A stretch of DNA of 20,945 nt from the NCBI GenBank assembly GCA_036658435.1, contig JAVXEO010000043.1:1-20945 (forward strand). The letters run 5' to 3'. This DNA comes from DIGJ01 sp036658435. GTDB taxonomy: Bacteria; Bacillota; Clostridia; Lachnospirales; Lachnospiraceae. The stretch's first letter is position 1. Every line of letters begins with the position of its first letter. The notes under the pieces were generated by a model, which saw nothing but the letters and a program-made list of their open reading frames with translations, searched no databases and was not told the DNA's origin. The translations under genes were made by a program, and so were the position numbers. Below are positions 1-8,329 of the stretch, piece after piece.

Positions 1-35
1 TAATATGGTTAATTCATTGCATTCCTGTCTATTGG

Positions 36-938
36 TTACGCCGGACAAATTCCTTTTTTTCGACTATAAAAATAAACATTGTCCGATAAAATATCCTCTT
101 CCGGAACCTGGGTACGATTCACATCACGCACCATTTCACACAAATCTTCCTTGGTTATGCTTTCCTGATAGGGAATTAAGATTAGCTCATGAATACTGCT
201 TGGCAGTATATAGAAGTCACATTGACAGGACTGTGCAAAACTGGAAATTGTCTTTTCATAGAGTAGGGTAGCCGCCCCATTAATCCCCAGTTTATTGGAT
301 GCAATATACATCTTTGGTCCGGAAAAATCAGGTTTTTCCATTGGCATCCAAGAATTCTCTTCCTTTTCAAAAATCCCACAAATTACCTCTTCCATAGGAC
401 GAATCTGTGCAGGAAACATGGTCTCCGTATTCTTCTTTGCTGTCTTCCAAAGCTTCTTTATATCAAACTTCCATTGCTCCATCATCTCCATGGTAACCCG
501 AATCGTTCCGATTTCTTTATCCCCTTTACCAATTAGACAATGAAACGTAATCGCAAGGTCTAAAAAGGGAATATAGGGAAGTTTCTTCAATTCTTTTTTA
601 TTCTTCTCAAAATTAACCAAACGGTAAATAATCTTTTCCTGGATCACAGAAAGAGAAAACGTGGCATCGTCCAATCTATATATTTGATTCTTCACGGCTT
701 CTTCGTATTGGAGTAAAATATCATCTGCAATACATTCCGGATCTTTTCCTTCTAAATACAAGGTATAATACTCATTTACATAAATAGTTGGTGCAATGGT
801 CTCTCCCTTTTCCAGAATCGTCAATCCATCCAGTGTGGTTCCGTTGTTCTTCACAACATGAGTTGTGCGAATATCATGTGTTTTTCCTTTTCTTTTTTCA
901 ACAATAGCAGCTAGCTGCTCCAGAAACTCTTTTGGCAT
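36..938 (-). CDS. DUF5688 family protein
   Basis: A soluble 300-residue protein with no signal peptide or membrane segment. I recognise the C-terminal pattern of the DUF5688 family, which is common in Lachnospiraceae: a GAATLLYE segment, then DFYILPSSIHELILIP, then a segment with EMVRDVN and a late DNVYFY. The family has no established biochemical function that I know of, so no role is assigned. The ATG at 938 is fixed by a strong AAGGAGG site at 944-950, five bases upstream. The gene has its own good promoter (988-1016), so it is probably transcribed independently of the pilus genes. Its stop lies 36 bases from the window edge. The gene looks intact. Confidence is high that it is a real gene, moderate for the family name, and nil for function. 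Confidence 0.85.
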   Translation of the reverse strand: MPKEFLEQLAAIVEKRKGKTHDIRTTHVVKNNGTTLDGLTILEKGETIAPTIYVNEYYTLYLEGKDPECIADDILLQYEEAVKNQIYRLDDATFSLSVIQEKIIYRLVNFEKNKKELKKLPYIPFLDLAITFHCLIGKGDKEIGTIRVTMEMMEQWKFDIKKLWKTAKKNTETMFPAQIRPMEEVICGIFEKEENSWMPMEKPDFSGPKMYIASNKLGINGAATLLYEKTISSFAQSCQCDFYILPSSIHELILIPYQESITKEDLCEMVRDVNRTQVPEEDILSDNVYFYSRKKGICPA

Positions 939-987
939 AGTTACCTCCTTATTATGAAAATAGGAATGGAATGAATAACCTGTTTTA

Positions 988-1016
988 ATTGTATCATATG
1001 TATTTTAACATTTCAA
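988..1016 (-). promoter_or_regulatory. sigma-A promoter with extended -10 for the DUF5688 gene
   Basis: On the minus strand, TTGAAA (1016-1011) and TACAAT (993-988) are separated by exactly 17 bases. The bases before the -10 read TGA, giving an extended -10 (TGATACAAT). The predicted start of transcription is near 981, leaving a leader of about 43 bases before the DUF5688 ATG. The promoter fills the 87-base gap after the GGDEF-EAL gene. No terminator hairpin is visible in that gap, so read-through from upstream is also possible. Confidence 0.6.
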
Positions 1017-1025
1017 GTTGTTATT

Positions 1026-2597
1026 TTAATTCCAATAAAATTCATCCATTTTTCCACCATTTTTCATAAACTCTAGCAGGTTTTCCGCCCCTTCTCCGGG
1101 AATTGCCTCACTGTATAAAAAGCCCTGTACCCGATTGCAGGCTGCCCCTTTTAAGAAGGTTTCCTGTCCTCCGCTTTCTACACCTTCTGCAATTACTTCT
1201 ATATGCAGTGCCTTGGCCAGTGTAATCATGGCTGTTACAATGGCACGGTCGCTTTCATCGTCGATTAAGGTATCCAAAAAGCTTTTATCAATCTTTAAGT
1301 TATTTACCGGAAGAAGTTTTAAATAATTCATTGCCGAGTATCCGGTTCCAAAATCATCCAGTGCAAAGCGGATTCCGGTCTCCTTCAGTTCCTCAATGGT
1401 TTTTACAGAGAATTCCATGTTGTCAAGGGCTATGTTTTCTGTTATCTCCAGTTCCAGATTCTTTGGATTGATTCCGGTTTCATTTAAGACCGTACACAAC
1501 TTTTTCTTTAAGTTCTGATCTCTAAATTGTTTGGAGGAAAGGTTCACCGCAATGGAAATATCACAAAATCCTTTATCTTCCCATTCTTTAAGCTGCTTGC
1601 AGGCTTCCTCCAAAACCCAGTTTCCAATAGGGATAATTAGGCCCGCTTCCTCTGCAATGGGAATAAAATCGTTGGGAGAAACCAGTCCTTTGGTGGGATG
1701 GTTCCAGCGGACTAAGGCTTCAAAGCCAAAAATTCGATTCCTTTTCAAATCCAACTGCGGTTGATAAAATACAACAAATTCCTTATTCTCAATGGCGGTA
1801 CGAAGCTGAGACTGAAGCTCTAATTTCTCTGTTAAATCTTTGTTTATTGTTTCTTCATAATAACAATATGTATTTTTCCCATTATTCTTTGCTGCAAATA
1901 AAGCAGAATCCAGATTTTTAAGGAGAGTCTGGGCTGTCTTTCCATCTTTTGGTGCAAGGCACACCCCTATACTTACCGTAAGAAAAATCTCTTTGGTTGC
2001 CAAAATAAACGGATAAGAAAACACCGTCTGCAGTTTCTTTATTTTTTCATTATATTCATTAATATCTTCTATATTTTGTGAAATTACCACAAATTCATCT
2101 CCGCCAAAGCAGGCCAGATAATCATTTTCATCCATTACCTGCTTAATTCGGTCCGTGGTATCAATCAAAAGCTCATCCCCGTAAGAATGTCCCAAAGATT
2201 CGTTGATGAACTTGAAATTATCAATATCAATATACATCAATGCAAAAATTTCATCTTTTCGCAAGGTCTTAATAACGCTTTCTAGGACTTCAGAAAACGC
2301 AAGTCGATTAGGAAGGCCTGTAATATGGTCGATATATGCCATTTTGTGGTTTTTTTCTTCACTTTTCTTTAGTTCTTCATATCGATTATCCATCTCTTCT
2401 TTTGAATCCCTGATTTCATTAAAAGCAGACTCTAATTTATCATAGTTACTCTCTAATTCTTCTTTTTCAGCCTTCCATATTTTTTCTTTTTTCTTTCTTT
2501 TCCCCGTAATAAAAATAGTGAAGATTAAAAGTATCACTAAAATACAGGCTGCAAGTAACCCGGTTTCTATATCCAGTTTTGATACAATATTTAGCAT
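1026..2597 (-). CDS. Membrane-anchored GGDEF-EAL c-di-GMP diguanylate cyclase/phosphodiesterase
   Basis: A 523-residue protein predicted to make and/or degrade cyclic di-GMP at the membrane. One transmembrane segment (about residues 12-31) is followed by a basic stop-transfer stretch and a charged coiled coil (40-85). The GGDEF domain (about 88-250) has an intact GGDEF signature at 165-169. The usual RxxD inhibitory site reads DEND (156-159), so product inhibition at that site is not expected. The EAL domain (about 262-510) has EAL at 293-295, the VNLS asparagine (352), the LELEITE glutamates, DDFGTG (414-419), the KIDKSF lysine, EGVE (471-474) and the late VQGF glutamine, so phosphodiesterase activity looks preserved. 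A GTG at 2603 would add two residues, but GGGGAG at 2605-2610 lies only two bases from it. The ATG at 2597 sits at normal spacing and is preferred. It is a plausible local source or sink of c-di-GMP for the MshEN-bearing PilB encoded in the same cluster. Confidence 0.95.
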   Translation of the reverse strand: MLNIVSKLDIETGLLAACILVILLIFTIFITGKRKKKEKIWKAEKEELESNYDKLESAFNEIRDSKEEMDNRYEELKKSEEKNHKMAYIDHITGLPNRLAFSEVLESVIKTLRKDEIFALMYIDIDNFKFINESLGHSYGDELLIDTTDRIKQVMDENDYLACFGGDEFVVISQNIEDINEYNEKIKKLQTVFSYPFILATKEIFLTVSIGVCLAPKDGKTAQTLLKNLDSALFAAKNNGKNTYCYYEETINKDLTEKLELQSQLRTAIENKEFVVFYQPQLDLKRNRIFGFEALVRWNHPTKGLVSPNDFIPIAEEAGLIIPIGNWVLEEACKQLKEWEDKGFCDISIAVNLSSKQFRDQNLKKKLCTVLNETGINPKNLELEITENIALDNMEFSVKTIEELKETGIRFALDDFGTGYSAMNYLKLLPVNNLKIDKSFLDTLIDDESDRAIVTAMITLAKALHIEVIAEGVESGGQETFLKGAACNRVQGFLYSEAIPGEGAENLLEFMKNGGKMDEFYWN

Positions 2598-2648
2598 GCA
2601 CACGCTCCCCTCTATTTTGTAAGTCTCAAAGCTCTTCCCCTAAGCTCA

Positions 2649-3164
2649 TTATAATCGACCTTTATTATACTTCATTTCTTCAAAAGAATCAACCATTGCT
2701 AAATTCTTGTTTGCGTAACTACGGTCAAAGGTCACTTCTTTCCCAAACCACTCCGGTGGCAAAAAAGTCTCTGCTTCCTCCTTTGATGAAAACTCTACCT
2801 CTACAAAGATAAGGCCTTTTAAGTATCCTTCAAAAATATCCAGCTCCGCAGTTCGTTTTCCCTCTAGTGGAATAAGATAACGCACTTTTTTTATTAAATG
2901 ACCATCTATTTTCTTTTTTAGATGTTCATATCCTTTTTCGTCCAAGGGTACTTCTACCTCGTTGCAAATTCTTGCAGCCTTTTCCTTTTCCGTTTCCTTT
3001 TCCAGTCCAAATTTGGACTTATAGGTCAAAATATAATCCTCATTGCTTTTTCGTATACGAACGACGGGACTTTCACAAAGATATCCCTGCTCAATTACTT
3101 TTTTCGGATATTCTTCCAAATGTTCCGGCAACTTTTTTATTTGAAACTTCTTTTCTATTTCCAT
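2649..3164 (-). CDS. CYTH domain triphosphate-tunnel enzyme
   Basis: A 171-residue single-domain protein of the CYTH / triphosphate tunnel metalloenzyme family. These enzymes bind triphosphates inside an eight-stranded barrel with two metal ions; small bacterial members mostly hydrolyse inorganic tripolyphosphate. The signature N-terminal ExExK is present (E2, E4, K6), as are the tunnel-lining pairs R36/R38, K49, E69/E71, K92-R95, E107/D109 and E122/E124. The closing segment FDRSYANKNLA is typical of the NeuTTM-like bacterial group. The ATG has a GGGAG site four to five bases upstream. The gene starts 15 bases after the GtrA stop, suggesting co-transcription. A direct link to pili is not evident. 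Tripolyphosphatase is the likely activity, but substrate specificity cannot be read from sequence alone. Confidence 0.9.
   Translation of the reverse strand: MEIEKKFQIKKLPEHLEEYPKKVIEQGYLCESPVVRIRKSNEDYILTYKSKFGLEKETEKEKAARICNEVEVPLDEKGYEHLKKKIDGHLIKKVRYLIPLEGKRTAELDIFEGYLKGLIFVEVEFSSKEEAETFLPPEWFGKEVTFDRSYANKNLAMVDSFEEMKYNKGRL
2664..2692 (-). promoter_or_regulatory. Putative sigma-A promoter for the GGDEF-EAL gene
   Basis: On the minus strand, TTGATT (2692-2687) and a perfect TATAAT (2669-2664) are separated by 17 bases inside the last codons of the CYTH gene. A second TATAAT (2653-2648) lies just beyond but lacks a good -35. Transcription would start near 2657, giving a leader of about 60 bases. 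The gap between the CYTH stop and the GGDEF-EAL start is only about 50 bases, so read-through from the upstream genes remains possible. Confidence 0.45.
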
Positions 3165-3179
3165 TTTACTCCCAGCTTC

Positions 3180-3581
3180 TTATCTAAAAATTATTTTTTT
3201 ACTTAAAATGTAATTTAATATAACGATGATTACATTCATAACTGCCTTTGAAATAAGATTGTTTACATGAACAACGTCTACCAAAAGGAGCATTCCCATT
3301 TCATCTACTAAAAGAGAGGCCCCTCTTGCCAATAAAAACTGGGTAAGACGCATTCCCCATGAATTCTTTCCTTCCATATTTTTAAATACAATCCGATCAT
3401 TTGCAAAAAATGCAAACATCACAGAAAACAGCCACGCCCCTCCATTTGCCAGTAAGTTACTAATATGCAGACGGTTGCAAAGCAAATCATAACTTATAAT
3501 ATTAATTCCGGTGGTAATGATGCCTACTATAATATAAGCCATTATTTCCCTGGTGAAAAATCGTTCTTTCCAGTGTTTCAT
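3180..3581 (-). CDS. GtrA-like four-helix membrane protein
   Basis: A small polytopic protein of the GtrA family (PF04138-like), often involved in moving lipid-linked sugars across the membrane for surface glycan decoration. Four hydrophobic helices are visible: AYIIVGIITTGINIISY, NLLANGGAWLFSVMFAFF, a long LLVDEMGMLLLV segment, and AVMNVIIVILNYIL. The charged turn ANDRIVFKN between helices 2 and 3 and the ending YILSKKIIF are characteristic of the family. The frame stays open to a GTG at 3614, giving 144 residues, but that codon lacks a good ribosome binding site. The ATG at 3581 has AAAGG nine bases upstream and gives the short cytoplasmic N-terminus usual in the family (133 residues). The ATG at 3599 is a third option. 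The gene follows the DUF5057 gene closely, which hints that glycan export and this surface protein are co-expressed. Confidence 0.88.
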   Translation of the reverse strand: MKHWKERFFTREIMAYIIVGIITTGINIISYDLLCNRLHISNLLANGGAWLFSVMFAFFANDRIVFKNMEGKNSWGMRLTQFLLARGASLLVDEMGMLLLVDVVHVNNLISKAVMNVIIVILNYILSKKIIFR

Positions 3582-3626
3582 CCCTTCTATCCTTTCCATC
3601 CCCCGCATCACCACACAAAATCTTTT

Positions 3627-6600
3627 TTAATCCAGTGGGAACATACTTCGTTCTACAACCTGGGTCATCATTCCCCCTTCAATTTCTTTTTCATTGGTAA
3701 CCGTAAAAACAATCTTCCCTCTACGTAAAGCATTCAAATCGGATTTTGGATACTTTAGGAAATATCGTTCCCCATTCATCAGATTTTCCCTTGCTAAATC
3801 AATGGCTTTTGCATTTTTATTATTTTGTGGGTCTTCGGATTCTAAATACACCTTAAGTTTTTCACTTCCTGGTTTTTCTTTATCCATTTCATCAAATAAT
3901 TGGACTTTTACACGAAGTTCCGGTGACAAAAAATTATTGTCTACCGGTGAAAATAAAATATACTGATACTCCTCTTCCCCATAGGGTTCTCCTTTATTTT
4001 CATAGTGGTTGTTAATATACATTCTATATTCTGTATCAGAAACTTTCACCGCTGTCTCTTCTAAGAGTTCCGCGCTGGGAGCTTCCACTGCATTTCGGTA
4101 GGAAGCAATCATGGTATTCACAAACAGTTTTACCTCATCCTCTTCCTTCCCAACGGTAGAATGTCCCACCCCGGAGTAGGTTACATTTCCTTTGCTGTAA
4201 ATAAAATAATTATTTGCAGCATCGTTATAAGAATTTTGATACCAACTTTTTGTATTTTTGTTTTGTGCGGCAAGGCAGTACCAAACTACGATTCCCGGAT
4301 CTTCCATATCCAACTGGTAATACTGCCCATGGGTTGAAGATACCCATATGGTATCTGGAATATAATATGGATATTGCGTCATCTGCCCTTCGTTTAATTT
4401 TGTAACCCTTTCCGTTGTTCTTGGATTTTTTGACAAAGAATCCCCAAAGTATGGGGCCCATTTATTTCCTGCATGGTTATTATCATTTCCGTATGCAGCA
4501 AGGATATTCACCGTCAGGTTTGTATAGCCATGGGTTACCTCTTTACCATAGTTTCCTCCATTGGGTTTTGTAGCCTGGTCTCCGCCTTTTCCATTATTTC
4601 TTACACCAAATCGATCCATTGCTAAAATATTCCGAAAATCAACATTAAAATTATAGCCAATGTCATTGGAGTCCTGATTATTATAGGAAGTTACATCATG
4701 TGTAAATAAAACACTTTTCCCACAATTAATAAAGTACTTTGTATTGTCCAGGGCTCCACTTTTATTTCCAACGGTATCATAACAGTCTGCAAAACCAAAG
4801 ATAAGCATATCATAGTTTTTGACTAAAGCATCGGTTTCCTGTCTGGTTGCTGCATTGACATCATTAAATTGGTGTTTCTTTTGAGGGTCATTTTCCAATA
4901 CCTGAAGCTTTTCAAACTGCTCCACCGTAATATTATAAAAATCAACCTTATAATCATTCAAATTTTCCAGATATTTCTTGAAATGTTCTTCCGTTTTAAT
5001 GTTAAGAGTAGACCATCCAAGACTTGACTTTCTATTACTTTGGTTAATCTGTAGAATTTTTATGGATTTTTTTTCGGATTCTTTTCTTTTTATAGCAGAA
5101 AAACCAATTTCTGAAATTTTAATATTTGCATTTTGGGTGTTGGTTAGTTCCAGTTTCCAAGGTATTGCTCCGACATACTCCCCGGATAATTTCTTGGTAA
5201 TGGTGTACTCCTCTCCTTCTACCTGAATCTTTCTTCCAGAATAAATACACTCACCTTCTGCAAATTTACCATCTGAATTGGTATCCACATAGATTTTTGC
5301 TTTGTACGTTTTTGCCAGTCTATCATCATGAGTCGGCGCAATGGTATACTTAAATTTTAATTCTCTCTTGGTTAAATAATATCGATCCTCAATAATTCCC
5401 GTTGTAGAGGTTCCATTGTAGCGCACCGGTGTTGTTTGGTCTACCAGCAGCTGCGGTTTTTCCAAAGAGACTTCTTTTATTATTTTTTCATTTAATTCCC
5501 TGTCTCCGGTACTTAAAAGTTTGGAATTGCTTTTATTGTCGTCCACAAACTTATAAATATTTGAGCTGTTATCCACAATTTTCTCGTTAGCAAAACTACC
5601 CGTCTCATACAGATCTTTTTCCACAAGAATTGGATAGCCCCCCTTGATATAGGCCTCCAGATGTTCCTTTTTTCGTTTTGTAATATCGTTTCCCGACCCA
5701 CGAATCTTATGTTTATTGGGGTATCCTTTTATCCAGTCTACGCTTTTATTTCCATAGTTTCTATCTACCTTTATCTCGTCCTTTATGTCAAACTCGTCTC
5801 CCACATGGAGATAAATCTTCCCATTTAGCCTCTGGTCATTGTAAATCGGCAGATAACGTGTTTCACCACTGACGTTATACGAAGCCGGGTTGTACATTAA
5901 ATCATTGATTCCCATATAAATCAAGTCATACACATCACTAAGTTCTTCAATTTTTCCGTTAAATTCCCCCGTAGACTGTCTTACAATCTCCACTTCTCCG
6001 GCATACGTATTGTTTAGATAGTTTCGAATGTCCTTTGCTGTAAAAATGCAGCGCTCCGGAATCTCTCCTTCCGTAATTCCATTTACATACTGGTAAGAGT
6101 TCCTAATTTCATCACTAGAAGAAATTCCTATTTTTTTATAATAGGATTCGTTTTGTATGGTACATGGCTCCAAATCCAGAATCTTAATTTTCTTTTTATA
6201 GATTATCGTTTTATTGGACTGAATAATATATTCCAATACATGGGTAAGGGTTAGAGGTTCCCTTTCTCCCTGGTTCTTGATATACGCAATCACCTCATCA
6301 AAGTTATTCCGGTTATTTGAAAACACCGGTTCTTTCCCATTCCAGTTTGAAAACACTTCTCTTCCATTAAAGACAAATACATTGCCTACCGCACTTTCAT
6401 ATCCCCAGTTACCGGAATCCCGGTATCCTAATGCCTTCCAGTATTCCATCTCTGTGGAATACCCCTCCTCATTCTTATTGGAAGTTCCAACAGAAAATAC
6501 CGGCAGAAAGGTGAATTTATTCCAATATAAGCCGGTGTCTTCCGTTTCCTTTCCAAGAATCGGACCGTTTATCACTCCCGTTTCTATTTCATAGTTTGTA

Positions 6601-7787
6601 TTGGGAATGGCAACCTTTTTTGTTTGAATCTTTGCGGTCTTTGTTTCCTGATCCGGTTCCATATACAGAGTGTAAAACATTCCCGGATCCATCACGTTAC
6701 ACATAAGAAACAATTTGGACGCATTGTTTATATTTCCATTCTCAGAATATTCATAGTAGTTCTCTTTATTCGAATAGGTATACTGATAATATGCCTTATT
6801 TACCTTTTTTATGGAATTTTTATCTCCTGCGTTTATATCATATACATGGTAGTCAAAAATTACCGGAATTCGGTTTCCGGATGCAATCCTTGTAAACAAC
6901 TTTCTCACAGCTTCCCAGCTGATATCATTGCTTGCATATTTTTCCGGAAATTCTTGCGTTAAATGTTCATAAAAGTCCGGGAGTTTTTCATTGGCTTGGG
7001 CTTTTTTTCCGTATTTGATTGGTTCTGCCCTTCCTAGTTTTGAATAGGTTTCATATAGTTCTATATAAGCGTTGTTCTGCGTTTTGGAGGTAATATACGT
7101 CATATCTGCAATTTCTGTAAAATCTAATTTCTTATCGTTATCTTCTGCTACGCTTCCATTAAGCTCCTCCGGCGTAACGGTGACTACCTTAACCTGATAA
7201 TTTTCAAGTTGCTCTTTGGTTGGCTTCGTTATGCCCTCCGCTTTTAAAATCACTTTTTTTAGGATATTGGTATTTTCATAGCCGGCACGATAATAATAGC
7301 CGGCACCTTGCTTCCATTTCTCCTTTTCTTCCCCCGTGGGGGCTTCTCCAAATAAGTTCTCGTATTCTATTGCAAATTCTTCACTGTCTATGTCTTTCAC
7401 TGAAATCTTATAGCGATCCTCTTTGTACTCCAAGGCATGGGAAAGGAAACGGAAGGTTTCCCCATTAACATCATCCTCTGCAAGAGCTTTTAGGTCAACC
7501 GGTTCGCTCCCTTCCACTAAATAGCCTAGTTCCCCATATCCACGATAAGGTACCACTTCCAATATAACAAAAGGATTCTCTTTGCTTCCTCTCTTTTTAG
7601 TGGTATCAGTTTTAATAAGATTAGGATCGTATACCTGGGTTCCATTGGTATACAAAGCCGTTCCTTTTTTATAATCGGTAAAAGTCTGATTATTTCTAAT
7701 AACAAAGACGGCTGCCAGAACCATTATGATCCCCGCACTGCCCCATCCTGCCATTATCCATTTTTTTCGATTTGACCATTTTTTCAT
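3627..7787 (-). CDS. Giant membrane-anchored DUF5057 protein, likely exported pilus-associated
   Basis: A 1386-residue protein anchored by one N-terminal segment (about residues 12-31) after a basic start (KKWSNRKKW), with the rest predicted outside the cell. The segment PFVILEVVPY near residue 72 is what I recognise as the start of DUF5057, a Clostridia family of unknown function. I see three alpha/beta modules with the same strand order. Their first strands are ILEVVPY (about 74), ILDLEPC (about 532) and ILQINQS (about 912). Their later strands include YDLIYMGIND (about 620), YDMLIFGFAD (about 988), IPVIFDYHVY, YPILVEKDLY and KSVLFTHDV. The third module ends with VTYSGVGHS and EVKLFVNTM, resembling ThuA or class I amidotransferase-like folds. 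A beta-rich tail follows. No sortase motif is present. The ATG at 7787 has a perfect AAGGAGG seven bases away; an upstream TTG (7808) is rejected. The gene lies 21 bases after the last minor pilin, which supports a role in pilus function. The exact role is unknown. Confidence 0.85.
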   Translation of the reverse strand: MKKWSNRKKWIMAGWGSAGIIMVLAAVFVIRNNQTFTDYKKGTALYTNGTQVYDPNLIKTDTTKKRGSKENPFVILEVVPYRGYGELGYLVEGSEPVDLKALAEDDVNGETFRFLSHALEYKEDRYKISVKDIDSEEFAIEYENLFGEAPTGEEKEKWKQGAGYYYRAGYENTNILKKVILKAEGITKPTKEQLENYQVKVVTVTPEELNGSVAEDNDKKLDFTEIADMTYITSKTQNNAYIELYETYSKLGRAEPIKYGKKAQANEKLPDFYEHLTQEFPEKYASNDISWEAVRKLFTRIASGNRIPVIFDYHVYDINAGDKNSIKKVNKAYYQYTYSNKENYYEYSENGNINNASKLFLMCNVMDPGMFYTLYMEPDQETKTAKIQTKKVAIPNTNYEIETGVINGPILGKETEDTGLYWNKFTFLPVFSVGTSNKNEEGYSTEMEYWKALGYRDSGNWGYESAVGNVFVFNGREVFSNWNGKEPVFSNNRNNFDEVIAYIKNQGEREPLTLTHVLEYIIQSNKTIIYKKKIKILDLEPCTIQNESYYKKIGISSSDEIRNSYQYVNGITEGEIPERCIFTAKDIRNYLNNTYAGEVEIVRQSTGEFNGKIEELSDVYDLIYMGINDLMYNPASYNVSGETRYLPIYNDQRLNGKIYLHVGDEFDIKDEIKVDRNYGNKSVDWIKGYPNKHKIRGSGNDITKRKKEHLEAYIKGGYPILVEKDLYETGSFANEKIVDNSSNIYKFVDDNKSNSKLLSTGDRELNEKIIKEVSLEKPQLLVDQTTPVRYNGTSTTGIIEDRYYLTKRELKFKYTIAPTHDDRLAKTYKAKIYVDTNSDGKFAEGECIYSGRKIQVEGEEYTITKKLSGEYVGAIPWKLELTNTQNANIKISEIGFSAIKRKESEKKSIKILQINQSNRKSSLGWSTLNIKTEEHFKKYLENLNDYKVDFYNITVEQFEKLQVLENDPQKKHQFNDVNAATRQETDALVKNYDMLIFGFADCYDTVGNKSGALDNTKYFINCGKSVLFTHDVTSYNNQDSNDIGYNFNVDFRNILAMDRFGVRNNGKGGDQATKPNGGNYGKEVTHGYTNLTVNILAAYGNDNNHAGNKWAPYFGDSLSKNPRTTERVTKLNEGQMTQYPYYIPDTIWVSSTHGQYYQLDMEDPGIVVWYCLAAQNKNTKSWYQNSYNDAANNYFIYSKGNVTYSGVGHSTVGKEEDEVKLFVNTMIASYRNAVEAPSAELLEETAVKVSDTEYRMYINNHYENKGEPYGEEEYQYILFSPVDNNFLSPELRVKVQLFDEMDKEKPGSEKLKVYLESEDPQNNKNAKAIDLARENLMNGERYFLKYPKSDLNALRRGKIVFTVTNEKEIEGGMMTQVVERSMFPLD

Positions 7788-7808
7788 AAAACAACCTCCT
7801 TCTACCAA

Positions 7809-8318
7809 TTAAGGCAAGGGTACCTGCTTATTCCTCATTTTCACTTCCTGTTCCAGGGTAAAACTTCGATTTACTCTGTGTAAAGTTAAGCTTAGAGTGA
7901 CCTTGCTTTCTTTCACAATGGCGAAAAAGCTTTCTACATTTTGTGCTAAAAGGCTCTTTGGATCTGGCGCCACTATAAGGGTTGGATTTCCCGAAGTTTC
8001 AAACAAATACAAGTTTCCGGTGCTGGTATCCAGCCATATTATTTTTTTTTCCGTTATGGTTTTCTCCGCTTCCTTGATTGCATAAATGGTCATGGTGTCC
8101 TTAGAAAATTCAATATGGTTTCCTTCCAAAATTCGGTCGCCAATTAAGTTTACTAACATCTGGGTTTCCATTTGCACATCCAATTCCTGCTGGGTATTTT
8201 GAAAGCCTTTGCTGCCCCACTCCATAAAGGTGGTAATCGCCAGAATCAGAAGTCCCCCAACGGCCATGGCAATTATCAGTTCTATCAGGGTAAGGCCCTT
8301 ATTTTTTTCCATGTTCAT
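7809..8318 (-). CDS. Minor pilin, GspJ/PilW-like position
   Basis: A 169-residue type IV prepilin. The short leader MNMEKNKG ends at the prepilin peptidase site; the mature N-terminus begins LTLIE, with the conserved Glu at position 5 and a hydrophobic helix (residues 9-30) that packs in the fibre core. Position 1 is Leu rather than the usual Phe/Met. The C-terminal part is mostly beta and contains no cysteines. It is last of four consecutive minor pilins, and its length and 'kGLTLIELiiAmAv' start suit a GspJ/PilW-type tip subunit, though the name rests on position and general pattern. The start lacks a strong ribosome site (GGCGGTGG is nearby) and lies 11 bases after the previous stop, so translational coupling is likely. 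Confidence 0.88.
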   Translation of the reverse strand: MNMEKNKGLTLIELIIAMAVGGLLILAITTFMEWGSKGFQNTQQELDVQMETQMLVNLIGDRILEGNHIEFSKDTMTIYAIKEAEKTITEKKIIWLDTSTGNLYLFETSGNPTLIVAPDPKSLLAQNVESFFAIVKESKVTLSLTLHRVNRSFTLEQEVKMRNKQVPLP

Positions 8319-8329
8319 ACGACCACCGC

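Noticed and set aside
1..35. Terminator after the DUF5688 gene
   Set aside because: No hairpin or T-tract is visible in the 35 bases available; any terminator lies beyond the window.
7788..7808. TTG start for the DUF5057 gene
   Set aside because: The extension overlaps the AAGGAGG that serves the ATG at 7787; the ATG gives a normal basic N-terminus before the membrane anchor.
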